DNA from: Rhodobacteraceae bacterium UBA6273
Lineage (GTDB): Bacteria; Pseudomonadota; Alphaproteobacteria; Rhodobacterales; Rhodobacteraceae
Assembly (NCBI GenBank): GCA_002440625.1
Contig: DJUV01000086.1
Coordinates: forward strand, 1-6,933
DNA: 6,933 bases
Reading direction: 5' to 3'
Made by a program: the position numbers and the translations under genes. Positions within the stretch are counted from its first letter, which is position 1; each line of letters begins with the position of its first letter. The notes under the pieces were generated by a model. It was not told where the DNA came from, made no database searches, and saw only the letters and a list, made by a program, of their open reading frames with translations. Shown piece by piece: positions 1 to 6,663 of this stretch.

Positions 1-841
1 ACTGGTGCTGGCGCAGCATCCCTGCGGTGTCCTTGCCCGCCGATCCGGCTTCCGAACGGAAGCACTGGGTATGGGCGGTCATGCGGCGGGGCAGGGCGGC
101 TTCGTCCACGATCTCATCCGCCGCCGTATTGGTCAGCGTCACTTCCGAGGTCGGGATCAGCCACCAGCCGTTGGTGGTGCGGTAGCTGTCCTCGGCGAAT
201 TTCGGCAACTGGTTGGTGCCGTACATCGCCGCGTCCTTCACGAGGACCGGCGTCATCGTCTCGGTCAGCCCGTGTTCGGTGGTGTGAAGGTCGAGCATGA
301 ACTGCGCCAGCGCCCGGTGCAGTCGCGCGATGCCGCCCCGGAGGACGACGAAGCGGCTGCCCGAGAGCTTCGCCGCCATCTCGAAATCCATCCCCGGCTT
401 GACGCCCGCGATATCGAAATGCTCGACCGGCTTGAAGTCGAAGGTGCGGGGCGTACCCCAGCGGCGAATCTCGACATTGTCATGTTCGTCCTTGCCGACC
501 GGCACGTCATCATGCGGCAGGTTCGGAATGGTCATCAGAAGGTCGCGAAGCCGCGCGTCCTCGGCCGCCGCCTCTTCGGTCAGCCGCGCAACTTCGGCCT
601 TCTTCTCGGTGACAAGCGCGCGGAGCCGCTCGAATTCCGCATTGTCGCCCTTGGCCTTGGCCGCACCCACGTCCTTCGAAGCCGCATTCTGTGCCGCCTG
701 CGCCGTCTCCGCCGCAAGGATCTTCGCCCGGCGCCCCTCGTCGAGACTCAGGATCTCCGGCGACATCGGGGAAAGCCCGCGCTTGGCCAGAGCGGCGTCG
801 AAAGCGGCAGGGTTTTCGCGGATGGCGCGGATGTCGTGCAT
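1..841 (-). CDS. serS: Seryl-tRNA synthetase, N-terminal 280 residues (partial, runs off the left edge)
   Basis: Cytoplasmic class II aminoacyl-tRNA synthetase that charges tRNA-Ser (and tRNA-Sec where present) with serine. Read on the minus strand, the ATG is at 841-839 and the frame stays open for 280 codons to the window edge. Residues 1 to about 110 are the N-terminal long antiparallel coiled-coil arm that contacts the tRNA long variable arm; they are rich in Ala, Glu, Lys and Arg and begin [18 protein letters not shown], typical of bacterial SerRS. The catalytic core follows, with a motif-1 region around 187-201 (ends TETMTPVLV), the conserved serine-binding TSEV at 231-234, and motif 2 starting [14 protein letters not shown] at 261. 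The last readable residues, LRQHQ, are the expected motif-2 continuation, so roughly one third of the protein (motif 3 included) lies outside. A ribosome binding site AGGTGAG (minus strand, 851-845) sits three bases before the ATG. It is divergently oriented from yajC. Family identification is very secure. Confidence 0.97.
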   Translation of the reverse strand, partial: MHDIRAIRENPAAFDAALAKRGLSPMSPEILSLDEGRRAKILAAETAQAAQNAASKDVGAAKAKGDNAEFERLRALVTEKKAEVARLTEEAAAEDARLRDLLMTIPNLPHDDVPVGKDEHDNVEIRRWGTPRTFDFKPVEHFDIAGVKPGMDFEMAAKLSGSRFVVLRGGIARLHRALAQFMLDLHTTEHGLTETMTPVLVKDAAMYGTNQLPKFAEDSYRTTNGWWLIPTSEVTLTNTAADEIVDEAALPRRMTAHTQCFRSEAGSAGKDTAGMLRQHQ

Positions 842-1025
842 GGTCTCACCTATGAAGGGCCGTTCGGCAGGGGTTATGCCCGACCCTCAGAGAAAAGAAA
901 ACCGTGTCCCCATAGCTGCCGCCACCCCCCGACCGCTTCGCCTTGCAAAGCCGGGATGCCACCTATAGGTTCCGCGCGAATTCAGGAAGCCGGGCCGAAC
1001 GCGCCCAGATCAGGAGACCGAGCCG
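842..1025. promoter_or_regulatory. Divergent intergenic region between serS and yajC
   Basis: These 184 bases separate the divergent start codons, so they should contain promoters for both serS (leftward) and the yajC-secDF-ccm gene run (rightward). The serS ribosome binding site is at 845-851 (minus strand) and the yajC site AGGAGA is at 1012-1017, eight bases before the yajC ATG. For the leftward promoter I see only weak candidates, such as CATAAC (minus strand, around 875-880) downstream of a T-rich run (minus strand, 890-900). Short complementary arms CGGCAG (865-870) and CTGCCG (916-921) are too short and too far apart to call an operator. No RNA gene, T-box leader or small open reading frame is evident. 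Confidence 0.6.
943..969 (+). promoter_or_regulatory. Candidate sigma-70-type promoter for the yajC-secDF-ccm run
   Basis: TTGCAA (943-948) resembles a -35 element and TATAGG (964-969) a -10 element. The 15-base spacer is shorter than the usual 16-18. Transcription would start around 976-980, giving a leader of about 45-50 bases before yajC. It is the best hexamer pair in the gap by eye. The short spacer and the GC-rich background make it tentative. Confidence 0.35.
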
Positions 1026-1361
1026 ATGTTCATCACCCCAGCCTATGCGCAGGCAGCAGGCGGCGCCGCGGCCAATCCGATCGTCCAGTTCCTGCCGCTC
1101 GTCCTGATCTTCGTCATCATGTACTTCCTGATGATCCGTCCGCAGCAGAAGAAGCTGAAGGATCACCGCGCCATGGTCGAGGCATTGCGCCGGGGCGACC
1201 AGGTCGTGACGCAAGGCGGCATCATCGGCAAGGTGAGCCGCGTCAAGGAAGGCGAGCAGGACGTTGAGGTCGAGATCGCCGAGGGCGTGAAGGTGCGTGT
1301 GGTCAAGGCGACCATTTCGCAGGTTCTGAACAAGACCGAACCGGCGCCCGCCACCAAATAA
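1026..1361 (+). CDS. yajC: YajC, Sec translocon accessory subunit
   Basis: Small inner-membrane protein that associates with SecD and SecF in the accessory complex of the SecYEG translocon. It is 111 residues, the usual family length. Residues 1-16 (MFITPAYAQAAGGAAA) form a short Ala-rich periplasmic segment common in alphaproteobacterial YajC. One hydrophobic transmembrane helix spans about 19-37 and ends in the family hallmark FLMIRPQQKK (34-43), which marks the cytoplasmic boundary by the positive-inside rule. The cytoplasmic part contains the conserved LRRGDQVVTQGGIIGKV (54-70) and a small beta-rich domain; the C-terminus is a short Pro/Ala tail. The start is supported by AGGAGA (1012-1017) at good spacing. 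It is the first gene of the run, 60 bases before secD, as in many bacteria. YajC itself is dispensable in E. coli; its exact role is not settled. Identification is very secure. Confidence 0.96.
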   Translation: MFITPAYAQAAGGAAANPIVQFLPLVLIFVIMYFLMIRPQQKKLKDHRAMVEALRRGDQVVTQGGIIGKVSRVKEGEQDVEVEIAEGVKVRVVKATISQVLNKTEPAPATK

Positions 1362-1373
1362 TCCCCGCGCCGG
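1341..1373 (+). other. Potential RNA hairpin spanning the yajC stop codon
   Basis: CCGGCGC (1341-1347) is perfectly complementary to GCGCCGG (1367-1373). This gives a seven-pair all-GC stem with a 19-base loop that contains the yajC TAA (1359-1361). No T-run follows, so it is not a canonical intrinsic terminator. The left arm can also pair over six bases with GCGCCG (1391-1396), in the second copy of a nearby direct repeat. In GC-rich DNA such stems can arise by chance; any effect on message stability or secD translation is speculative. Confidence 0.35.
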
Positions 1374-1396
1374 CCACCCACGCTAACCCCGCGCCG
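1363..1396 (+). repeat. 10-bp direct repeat in the yajC-secD gap
   Basis: CCCCGCGCCG occurs at 1363-1372 and again at 1387-1396, with starts 24 bases apart. Both copies lie in the 60-base gap between yajC and secD. The composition is low-complexity GC, so chance or slippage is a reasonable explanation. Confidence 0.5.
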
Positions 1397-1421
1397 AAAC
1401 GCCAGACCCGAGTTTCCGACC

Positions 1422-3086
1422 ATGTTGCAGATGCCCCTCTGGAAGCAGATCCTCATCTGGGCGCTCTGCGCGCTCGGGATCGTGACGGCTGCGCCAAACC
1501 TCTTTTACAGCCGCGTCGAACTGCATAACGATGCCGTGACGGCCTCGGAAAAGGCAGGCTTTGCCACGGATGCGCAGAAGGCAGAGATCGCGCTCTGGCC
1601 GTCGTTCCTGCCCTCTGGCATCGTCAACCTCGGCCTAGACCTTCGGGGCGGCGCGCATCTTCTGGCCGAAGTGCAGGTGCAGGACGTCTACAAGAGCCGG
1701 ATGGACGGGCTTTGGCCGGAACTCAGGAAGGCGCTGACCGATGCGCGGGACGAAGTGGGCGGCATCCGTCGCGCACCTTCCGACCCGGCGATCCTGCGGG
1801 TCCAGATCGAAAAGCCCGAGGGCATGGCAAAGGCGGTCGAGATCGCCAAGGGCCTTGCCGCGCCGGTGATCACCCTGACCGGGGTCGGCCAGTCGAGCCT
1901 TGATGTCGCCGTCGAGGGCAATGATCTGGTCATCAGCCTCAGCGAGGCCGAAAAAACCGCCACCGATGACCGCACCGTGCAGCAGTCGCTGGAAATCATC
2001 CGCCGCCGCGTCGATGAGGTCGGCACCCGCGAACCGACGATCCAGCGCGAGGGCGCCAACCGCATTCTGATCCAGGTGCCGGGGATCGGCTCGGCCACCG
2101 AACTGAAGGAACTGATCGGCACCACCGCGCAGCTGACCTTCCAGCCGGTCCTCGGCCGCGGCACCGACGCGAATGAGATCGCGCAGCCGGGGCAGGTGAT
2201 CTATCCCTCGCTCGACGAGCCGGGCGTGTTCTACAAGCTCGATTCTTCCCCGGTTGTCACCGGCGAGGATCTGGTCGATGCCCGTCCCGAGTTCGACCAG
2301 AACGGCCGGCCCGCCGTCGGCTTCCGCTTCGACCCGACCGGCGCGCGCGCCTTCGGCGACTATACCGCCGCGAATGTCGGCCAGCTCTTCGCCATCGTGC
2401 TTGACCACGAGGTGATCTCGGCGCCGCGGATCAACCAGCATATCCCCGGCGGATCGGGCATCATTACCGGCAACTTCACCGTCGAGACCTCGACCAACCT
2501 CGCGGTTCTTCTGCGTGCGGGCGCGCTGCCTGCCAAGCTGAACTTCCTTGAGGAGCGCACCATCGGCCCGGAGCTTGGCCAGGACAGCATCGACGCCGGC
2601 CGCGTGGCGACGGTGGTGGGTCTTGTCGCCGTCATCGCCTTCATGATCGCGAGCTACGGTTTCTTCGGTGTCCTCGCCTCCATCGCGCTTGCGATCAACA
2701 TGGCGATGATATTCGGCTTCCTCTCGGCCATCGGCGCCACGCTGACCCTGCCCGGCATCGCCGGGATCGTGCTGACCATCGGCATGGCAGTCGATGCCAA
2801 CGTCCTTGTGTTCGAGCGTATCCGCGAGGAACTGAGGACCGCGCGCGGGCCGGCACGGGCGATCGAGCTTGGCTACGAACGGGCCATGTCGGCGATCATC
2901 GACGCCAACGTGACGACCTTCATCTCCGCCGCAATCCTCTTTTTCCTCGGCTCCGGCCCGGTCAAGGGTTTTGCCGTCACGCTGGTCGTCGGCCTTGTCA
3001 CCTCGGTCTTCACCGCGATCTATGTCACACGTCTCTTTATCTCCCTGTGGTATGATCGCAGGCGGCCGAAGACGATCGTCATCTAA
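1422..3086 (+). CDS. secD: Protein translocase subunit SecD
   Basis: RND-superfamily inner-membrane protein that, with SecF, uses the proton-motive force to pull preproteins out of SecYEG on the periplasmic side. It has 554 residues, shorter than E. coli SecD (615) but normal for this group. TM1 is at about 7-25. The large periplasmic domain (about 26-390) carries GLDLRGG (71-77) and ends in RAGALPAKLNF (365-375) and EERTIGPELGQDSI (377-390). A cluster of five helices follows (about 392-540). GMAVDANVLVFERIREE (454-470) is the conserved TM4 signature; D458 aligns with the proton-relay Asp340 of Thermus SecDF. The C-terminus is basic (RRRPK). No good ribosome binding site precedes the ATG. The frame upstream is open back to the yajC stop but offers no ATG, GTG or TTG start, and a second Met at codon 4 is the only nearby alternative. 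secF follows 12 bases downstream. Confidence 0.96.
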   Translation: MLQMPLWKQILIWALCALGIVTAAPNLFYSRVELHNDAVTASEKAGFATDAQKAEIALWPSFLPSGIVNLGLDLRGGAHLLAEVQVQDVYKSRMDGLWPELRKALTDARDEVGGIRRAPSDPAILRVQIEKPEGMAKAVEIAKGLAAPVITLTGVGQSSLDVAVEGNDLVISLSEAEKTATDDRTVQQSLEIIRRRVDEVGTREPTIQREGANRILIQVPGIGSATELKELIGTTAQLTFQPVLGRGTDANEIAQPGQVIYPSLDEPGVFYKLDSSPVVTGEDLVDARPEFDQNGRPAVGFRFDPTGARAFGDYTAANVGQLFAIVLDHEVISAPRINQHIPGGSGIITGNFTVETSTNLAVLLRAGALPAKLNFLEERTIGPELGQDSIDAGRVATVVGLVAVIAFMIASYGFFGVLASIALAINMAMIFGFLSAIGATLTLPGIAGIVLTIGMAVDANVLVFERIREELRTARGPARAIELGYERAMSAIIDANVTTFISAAILFFLGSGPVKGFAVTLVVGLVTSVFTAIYVTRLFISLWYDRRRPKTIVI

Positions 3087-3098
3087 GGGCCCGGACAC

Positions 3099-4076
3099 AT
3101 GGCATTCCGTCTCAAACTCGTCCCTGAACATACCAACATCGACTTCTTCCGGTGGCAGTGGCTGACCTTTGGCGGCTCGCTGGCGCTTGTCACTGCTGCG
3201 ATCATCGCGAGCTTCATCCTTGGCCTGAACTTCGGCATCGACTTCAAGGGGGGCTCCACCCTCCGCACCGAATCGACGCAAGTGGTCGATGTCGGCGCCT
3301 ACCGGCAGGCGCTCGAACCGCTCAATCTCGGCGATGTCACCATCACCGAGGTTTTCGACCCGAGTTTCCGCGCCGACCAGCATGTCGCGATGATCCGCAT
3401 CCAGTTGCAGGAGGGCGCGGAATCGATCACGCCCGAGACGATCAGCGCGGTCGAGACGGCGCTGACAGCGGTGGACCCCGCAATCACCTTCGCCTCTATC
3501 GAGTCGGTCGGTCCGAAGGTATCGGGTGAGCTTGTCCGCACGGCGGTCTGGTCGATCCTTGCGGCGACGGCGGCGATCAGCTTCTACATCTGGCTTCGCT
3601 TCGAATGGCAGTTCGCGCTCGGCGCGGTGGTGGCGCTGATTCATGACATCGCGCTGACCATCGGCGTATTTTCGGTCTTCCAGCTGAAGTTCGACCTGAC
3701 GATCATCGCGGCCCTGCTGACGATCCTTGGCTATTCGCTGAACGACACCGTCGTCGTGTTCGACCGGCTTCGCGAAAACCTCATCAAGTACAAGACCACG
3801 CCCCTCCGCGACCTCATGAACCTTTCGGTGAACGAGACCTTGAGCCGGACGGTCATGACGGCGACGACGACGCTCATCGCGCTTGGCGCGCTCCTCATCC
3901 TCGGCGGCGACGTGATCCGCGGCTTCGTCTTCGCCATGGTCTGGGGCGTTCTGATCGGGACCTATTCCTCGGTCTATGTCGCCAAGAACGTGGTGCTGAT
4001 CCTCGGCATCCGCCGCGACTGGGGCAAGAAGGAAGACAAATCCTCCGGCACCCAGTTCGCCGCGCCGGGCAAATGA
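3099..4076 (+). CDS. secF: Protein translocase subunit SecF
   Basis: Partner of SecD in the inner-membrane proton-driven translocation motor. It has 325 residues, close to the family norm. TM1 is at about 21-42, followed by GIDFKGG (46-52) opening the small periplasmic domain. That domain closes at SVGPKVSGEL (136-145), and five further helices lie at about 148-166, 171-192, 199-221, 250-269 and 273-298. The signature GYSLNDTVVVFDRLREN (211-227) contains D216, and NETLSRTVMTATTT (245-258) contains R250. By family alignment these match the conserved membrane-embedded Asp637 and Arg671 of Thermus SecDF, so the relay residues look intact across SecD and SecF. The gene starts 12 bases after secD with only a weak GGGCCCGGA upstream, suggesting translational coupling. 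Its TGA overlaps the ATG of the next gene (ATGA). Confidence 0.96.
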   Translation: MAFRLKLVPEHTNIDFFRWQWLTFGGSLALVTAAIIASFILGLNFGIDFKGGSTLRTESTQVVDVGAYRQALEPLNLGDVTITEVFDPSFRADQHVAMIRIQLQEGAESITPETISAVETALTAVDPAITFASIESVGPKVSGELVRTAVWSILAATAAISFYIWLRFEWQFALGAVVALIHDIALTIGVFSVFQLKFDLTIIAALLTILGYSLNDTVVVFDRLRENLIKYKTTPLRDLMNLSVNETLSRTVMTATTTLIALGALLILGGDVIRGFVFAMVWGVLIGTYSSVYVAKNVVLILGIRRDWGKKEDKSSGTQFAAPGK

Positions 4077-4432
4077 TCGAACTGGAGGAAATCCGCTTCG
4101 ACAGAGCCCGCCCGGTCGAGGGCTACGGCCCGGGTTTCTTCCGTATCGGCGGCGCCCTTCTGCGCGGCAATGTGCTGGTGACGCCAGAGGCCGCGCGCCT
4201 CTGGTCGGGGCCTGAGGACATGGCGCCGCTTCTGGCGCTGTCCGGTTCGGTTGACGTCCTTCTCTACGGCACTGGCGCCGTGATGGGTCGCGCTCCCGCC
4301 GCGATGATGTCCGCTCTCGACGCGGTCGGCATAAGTGTCGACGCAATGGCAAGCGACGCTGCCGCGCGAACCTACAACGTCCTTCTGTCGGAAGGCCGCC
4401 GGGTCGCCGCGGCGCTTCTGGCGGTGGATTGA
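4073..4432 (+). CDS. Mth938-like (DUF498) domain protein of unknown exact function
   Basis: A 119-residue soluble protein with no signal peptide or transmembrane helix, presumably cytoplasmic. It matches the Mth938-like/DUF498 family, which includes human AAMDC and the mitochondrial complex I assembly factor NDUFAF3. Family hallmarks are GYGPGFFRIGG (17-27), the core VDVLLYGTG (60-68, with GTG at 66-68), a GISVDAM segment (86-92), and the C-terminal SDAAARTYNVLLSEGRRVAA (94-113). The domain fills the whole protein, with no fusion. No catalytic residues are established, and the biochemical role of bacterial members is unknown. Its start overlaps secF by four bases (ATGA), and ccmA follows 12 bases after its stop, so it is expressed with both the Sec and the heme-handling genes. 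A role in membrane-protein or respiratory-complex assembly is an inference from NDUFAF3 and from this context. Confidence 0.88.
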   Translation: MIELEEIRFDRARPVEGYGPGFFRIGGALLRGNVLVTPEAARLWSGPEDMAPLLALSGSVDVLLYGTGAVMGRAPAAMMSALDAVGISVDAMASDAAARTYNVLLSEGRRVAAALLAVD

Positions 4433-4444
4433 GGACAGCTGGCG

Positions 4445-5071
4445 ATGCTGAAGGTCCGCGATCTCGGGGTTTCGCGCGGCGGCATCACCATTCTTGAAGG
4501 CATCAACCTAACGCTTGCCTCCGGCGCTGCGCTGGTGCTGACCGGCCCGAACGGCATCGGCAAGACCACGCTTCTCAGGACCATCGCCGGATTGCAGCTG
4601 GCCGCGTCCGGCACCGCACTTCTGCCGCCCGAGGGGCTGGCCTATGCCGGCCATGCCGATGGGCTGAAGGCGACGCTGACGGTAGCCGAGAACCTGACCT
4701 TCTGGGCGCGGGTATTCGGTCAGGACGGTATCGGCGCCGCGCTGACAGCGATGGATCTCGACGCTCTTGCCGACCGCCCGGCCCAAAACCTCTCCGCCGG
4801 GCAGAAGCGCCGCCTCGGCCTCGCGCGGCTTCTGGTGACCGGGCGCCGGCTCTGGCTTCTCGATGAGCCGACCGTCTCGCTCGATGCGGCCTCGGTCCGG
4901 CTTTTCGCCGAAGCGGTCCGCTCCCATCTCGCGGCAGGTGGTGCTGCCCTCATGGCGAGCCATATCGACCTCGGCCTTGGCGGTGCGGCAACCACGCTCG
5001 ACCTCGCGCCCTACCGGTCAAGGCTGCCGGAGCCGGGGCAGGGCGGTGGCTTCGACGAGGCCTTCGCATGA
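4445..5071 (+). CDS. ccmA: CcmA, ATP-binding subunit of the cytochrome c maturation heme exporter complex
   Basis: Cytoplasmic ABC ATPase of CcmABCD (HelA in Rhodobacter nomenclature). Its ATP hydrolysis releases heme-loaded CcmE from CcmC. It has 208 residues, the normal length. All ABC motifs are present: Walker A GPNGIGKTT (34-42), Q-loop region around 66-75, signature LSAGQKRR (116-123), Walker B LWLLDEP (136-142) with D140 and E141, D-loop SLDA (145-148), and switch His H173 in MASHIDLG. The signature has Ala where most ABC proteins have Gly (LSAGQ versus LSGGQ), which is common in CcmA. The start is supported by GAGGAC (4431-4436), overlapping the stop of the preceding gene. The stop overlaps the ccmB start by four bases (ATGA), as expected for stoichiometric partners. 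Confidence 0.95.
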   Translation: MLKVRDLGVSRGGITILEGINLTLASGAALVLTGPNGIGKTTLLRTIAGLQLAASGTALLPPEGLAYAGHADGLKATLTVAENLTFWARVFGQDGIGAALTAMDLDALADRPAQNLSAGQKRRLGLARLLVTGRRLWLLDEPTVSLDAASVRLFAEAVRSHLAAGGAALMASHIDLGLGGAATTLDLAPYRSRLPEPGQGGGFDEAFA

Positions 5072-5724
5072 TTGCACTCCTCCTCCGCGACCTCAGGCTT
5101 GCTACCCGTGCCGGCGGCGGCTTCGGCCTCAGCCTCGCCTTCTTCCTCATCGTCACCGTCCTTGTCCCCTTCGGCGTCGGACCCGAGGGCGGCACGCTCG
5201 CGCTCATCGCCCCTGGCGTCCTCTGGGTCGGGGCACTTCTCGCCTGCCTCCTCTCGCTCGACCGCATCTTCGCGCTCGACCGCGAGGATGGGTCGCTCGA
5301 CCTTCTGGCCACGGCACCCCTGCCGCTCGAAGGCCTGGCGGCGATCAAGGCACTGGCGCACTGGCTGACCACGGGCTTGCCGCTGACCCTTGCCGCGCCG
5401 GTCCTCGCCGTCCTTCTGAACCTGCCGTCAGAGGGGTTCGGACCGCTCACGCTGTCGCTCCTCATCGGCACGCCGGCGCTTTCCTTCATCGGCGCCTTTG
5501 GTGCGGCACTCACCGTCGGGCTGAAGCGCGGCGGGTTGCTCCTGTCGCTTCTGGTGCTGCCGCTCTATATCCCGACGCTGATCTTCGGGGCCGAGACGGC
5601 ACGGCGCGGGGCCGAGGGCCTCGCCACCGAAACGCCGCTCCTTCTCCTCGCCGGTATCACGCTTGGCGCGGTGGCCATCTTGCCCTTCGCTGCGGCTGCG
5701 GCAATCCGCGTCAACCTCCGCTAG
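5068..5724 (+). CDS. ccmB: CcmB, membrane subunit of the cytochrome c maturation ABC complex
   Basis: Inner-membrane permease-like partner of CcmA, needed to release holo-CcmE in system I cytochrome c maturation. It has 218 residues, the usual CcmB length. Six hydrophobic segments are visible at about 18-37, 46-64, 98-118, 127-150, 156-175 and 190-213. The first cytoplasmic loop carries ALDREDGSLDLLATAPLPL (69-87), the conserved region with the acidic-Gly-Leu pattern thought to contact CcmA. The start overlaps the ccmA stop (ATGA), with GAGG (5057-5060) seven bases upstream. A second ATG in another frame near the 3' end (5663) is not a credible start for ccmC. After the stop comes a 55-base gap, the largest inside the ccm block. 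Confidence 0.94.
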   Translation: MIALLLRDLRLATRAGGGFGLSLAFFLIVTVLVPFGVGPEGGTLALIAPGVLWVGALLACLLSLDRIFALDREDGSLDLLATAPLPLEGLAAIKALAHWLTTGLPLTLAAPVLAVLLNLPSEGFGPLTLSLLIGTPALSFIGAFGAALTVGLKRGGLLLSLLVLPLYIPTLIFGAETARRGAEGLATETPLLLLAGITLGAVAILPFAAAAAIRVNLR

Positions 5725-5753
5725 GCGCGGCGTGTTATGTGTATTGAGGGTGA

Positions 5754-5769
5754 CTATCCGAACGGGTAG
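5754..5769 (+). other. Small potential RNA hairpin just upstream of the ccmC ribosome binding site
   Basis: CTATCC (5754-5759) and GGGTAG (5764-5769) can form a six-pair stem, including one G-U pair, with a four-base GAAC loop. The stem ends one base before the AAAGG that precedes ccmC. It lies in the only sizeable gap of the ccm block. It has no following T-run, so it is not a terminator. It could influence ccmC translation or RNA processing, but a stem this short may be chance. Confidence 0.3.
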
Positions 5770-5770
5770 C

Positions 5771-5775
5771 AAAGG
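5771..5775 (+). promoter_or_regulatory. Ribosome binding site that sets the ccmC start
   Basis: AAAGG lies four bases before the ATG at 5780. It favours that ATG over the upstream in-frame ATG at 5663, which lies inside ccmB and would add a 39-residue Arg/Ser-rich extension unlike any CcmC. The match to the consensus is only moderate and the spacing is slightly short. Confidence 0.55.
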
Positions 5776-5779
5776 TGTC

Positions 5780-6508
5780 ATGTCGATCTGGGAATACGCG
5801 AACCCGAAGAGATTCATGCAGACCTCGTCCTGGGCCTTGCCCTGGGTGACGGGGTTGGCTGCCATGGTGCTTGTCACCGGACTGACCTGGGGCTTCTTCT
5901 TCACGCCCGACGATTATCGCCAGGGCTCGACGGTCAAGATCATCTACATCCATGTCCCCGCGGCGATGATGGCGATCAACTGCTGGGCGATGATGCTTGT
6001 CGCCTCGCTGATCTGGCTCATTCGCCGCCACCACGTCTCGGTCCTCGCTGCCAAGGCCGCAGCCCCCATCGGCATGACGATGACACTGATCGCGCTTTTT
6101 ACCGGGGCGATCTGGGGTCAGCCGATGTGGGGAACATGGTGGGCCTGGGATCCGCGCCTGACCTCGTTCCTGATCCTATTCCTGTTCTACCTCGGCTATA
6201 TCGCGCTCTGGGAGGCTGTCGAAGACCCCGATACGGCGGCAGAGCTCACCTCCGTCCTCTGCCTCGTCGGCTCGGTCTTCGCGATCCTGTCGCGCTACGC
6301 GGTCCTGTTCTGGAATCAGGGCCTGCATCAGGGCGCCTCGCTGTCCCTTGACCGCGAGGAACATGTTGCCGATGTCTTCGCCTACCCGCTCTGGTTGACC
6401 ATCGCGGGCTTCGTGCTTTTCTTCGTTGCCTTGGTTCTCTTCCGCACCCGCACCGAGATCCGAGCGCGGCGGCTCAGGGCGCTCGAAGCCCGCGAAAGGA
6501 TGGTCTGA
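5780..6508 (+). CDS. ccmC: CcmC, heme-handling membrane protein of cytochrome c maturation
   Basis: Inner-membrane protein that presents heme to the chaperone CcmE in system I (HelC in Rhodobacter). From the ATG at 5780 it is 242 residues, the normal length, beginning MSIWEYANPKRFM. Six hydrophobic helices lie at about 19-41, 54-81, 95-112, 126-145, 157-175 and 203-222. The tryptophan-rich WWD heme-binding motif WGTWWAWDPRLT (117-128) is complete. The two heme-ligand histidines of the family are present: H58 in IYIHVPAAMM and H183 in GLHQGASL (compare H60 and H184 in E. coli). The C-terminus is a basic cytoplasmic helix. Its TGA shares one base with the ccmD ATG (TGATG), indicating tight coupling. 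Confidence 0.95.
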   Translation: MSIWEYANPKRFMQTSSWALPWVTGLAAMVLVTGLTWGFFFTPDDYRQGSTVKIIYIHVPAAMMAINCWAMMLVASLIWLIRRHHVSVLAAKAAAPIGMTMTLIALFTGAIWGQPMWGTWWAWDPRLTSFLILFLFYLGYIALWEAVEDPDTAAELTSVLCLVGSVFAILSRYAVLFWNQGLHQGASLSLDREEHVADVFAYPLWLTIAGFVLFFVALVLFRTRTEIRARRLRALEARERMV

Positions 6509-6663
6509 TGGTCGATCTTGGAAAATATGCGGGCACCGTGCTTGGCGCCTACGGCGTCAGCATCGCGCTTCTTCTGGGGCTGATCGGGATGTCGTTCCGG
6601 TCCAGCGCCCGCACCCGCCGCCAGCTTGAGGCACAGGAAAAGCGCATGGGCCGTCATGGCTAG
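6508..6663 (+). CDS. ccmD: CcmD, small membrane subunit of the cytochrome c maturation complex
   Basis: A 51-residue protein (called orf52/HelD in Rhodobacter literature, as I recall it) that helps release holo-CcmE from the CcmABCDE complex. It starts MVDLGKYAGTVLGAYGVSIA. The GKYAxxVxxAYG pattern followed by one transmembrane helix (about 9-29) is the CcmD hallmark. The C-terminal part is charged and cytoplasmic (RSSARTRRQLEAQEKRMGRH, 31-50), with the conserved R-R-x-L/L-E arrangement. AAAGGA (6495-6500), inside ccmC, lies seven bases before the ATG. The ATG overlaps the ccmC stop by one base, and the 3' end overlaps ccmG by eight bases. It is too short for many length cut-offs. Identification rests on the pattern plus its position between ccmC and ccmG. 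Confidence 0.92.
   Translation: MVDLGKYAGTVLGAYGVSIALLLGLIGMSFRSSARTRRQLEAQEKRMGRHG

Noticed and set aside
865..921. Inverted arms CGGCAG (865-870) and CTGCCG (916-921) as an operator in the divergent region
   Set aside because: Six-base arms 45 bases apart are expected by chance in GC-rich DNA, and there is no second copy or adjacent regulator gene.
5..1267. A 420-codon plus-strand open frame running through serS, the intergenic region and into yajC
   Set aside because: The minus strand encodes clear SerRS over 1-841, and the frame crosses the yajC start in a different frame. Its product is Arg/Gly/Ala-rich with no family resemblance.
1341..1396. Rho-independent terminator after yajC
   Set aside because: A GC stem is possible, but the loop is long, no T-run follows, and secD continues the conserved yajC-secD-secF unit.
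1635..4352. A 905-codon open frame on the minus strand, opposite secD, secF and the Mth938-like gene
   Set aside because: Its product is rich in Arg, Asp and Gly with low-complexity composition and no recognisable domain, as expected for an antisense shadow of GC-rich coding DNA. The plus strand there encodes unmistakable SecD and SecF.
4863..5747. A 294-codon plus-strand frame overlapping the end of ccmA and all of ccmB
   Set aside because: It is a frame-shifted shadow rich in Arg, Pro and His without motifs. CcmB in the other frame has the expected six membrane helices and family motif.
5663..5779. Upstream in-frame ATG at 5663 as the ccmC start, adding 39 residues
   Set aside because: The extension overlaps the end of ccmB and is Arg/Ser-rich, unlike CcmC. 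The ATG at 5780 has its own AAAGG and gives the standard MSIWEYANP start and length.
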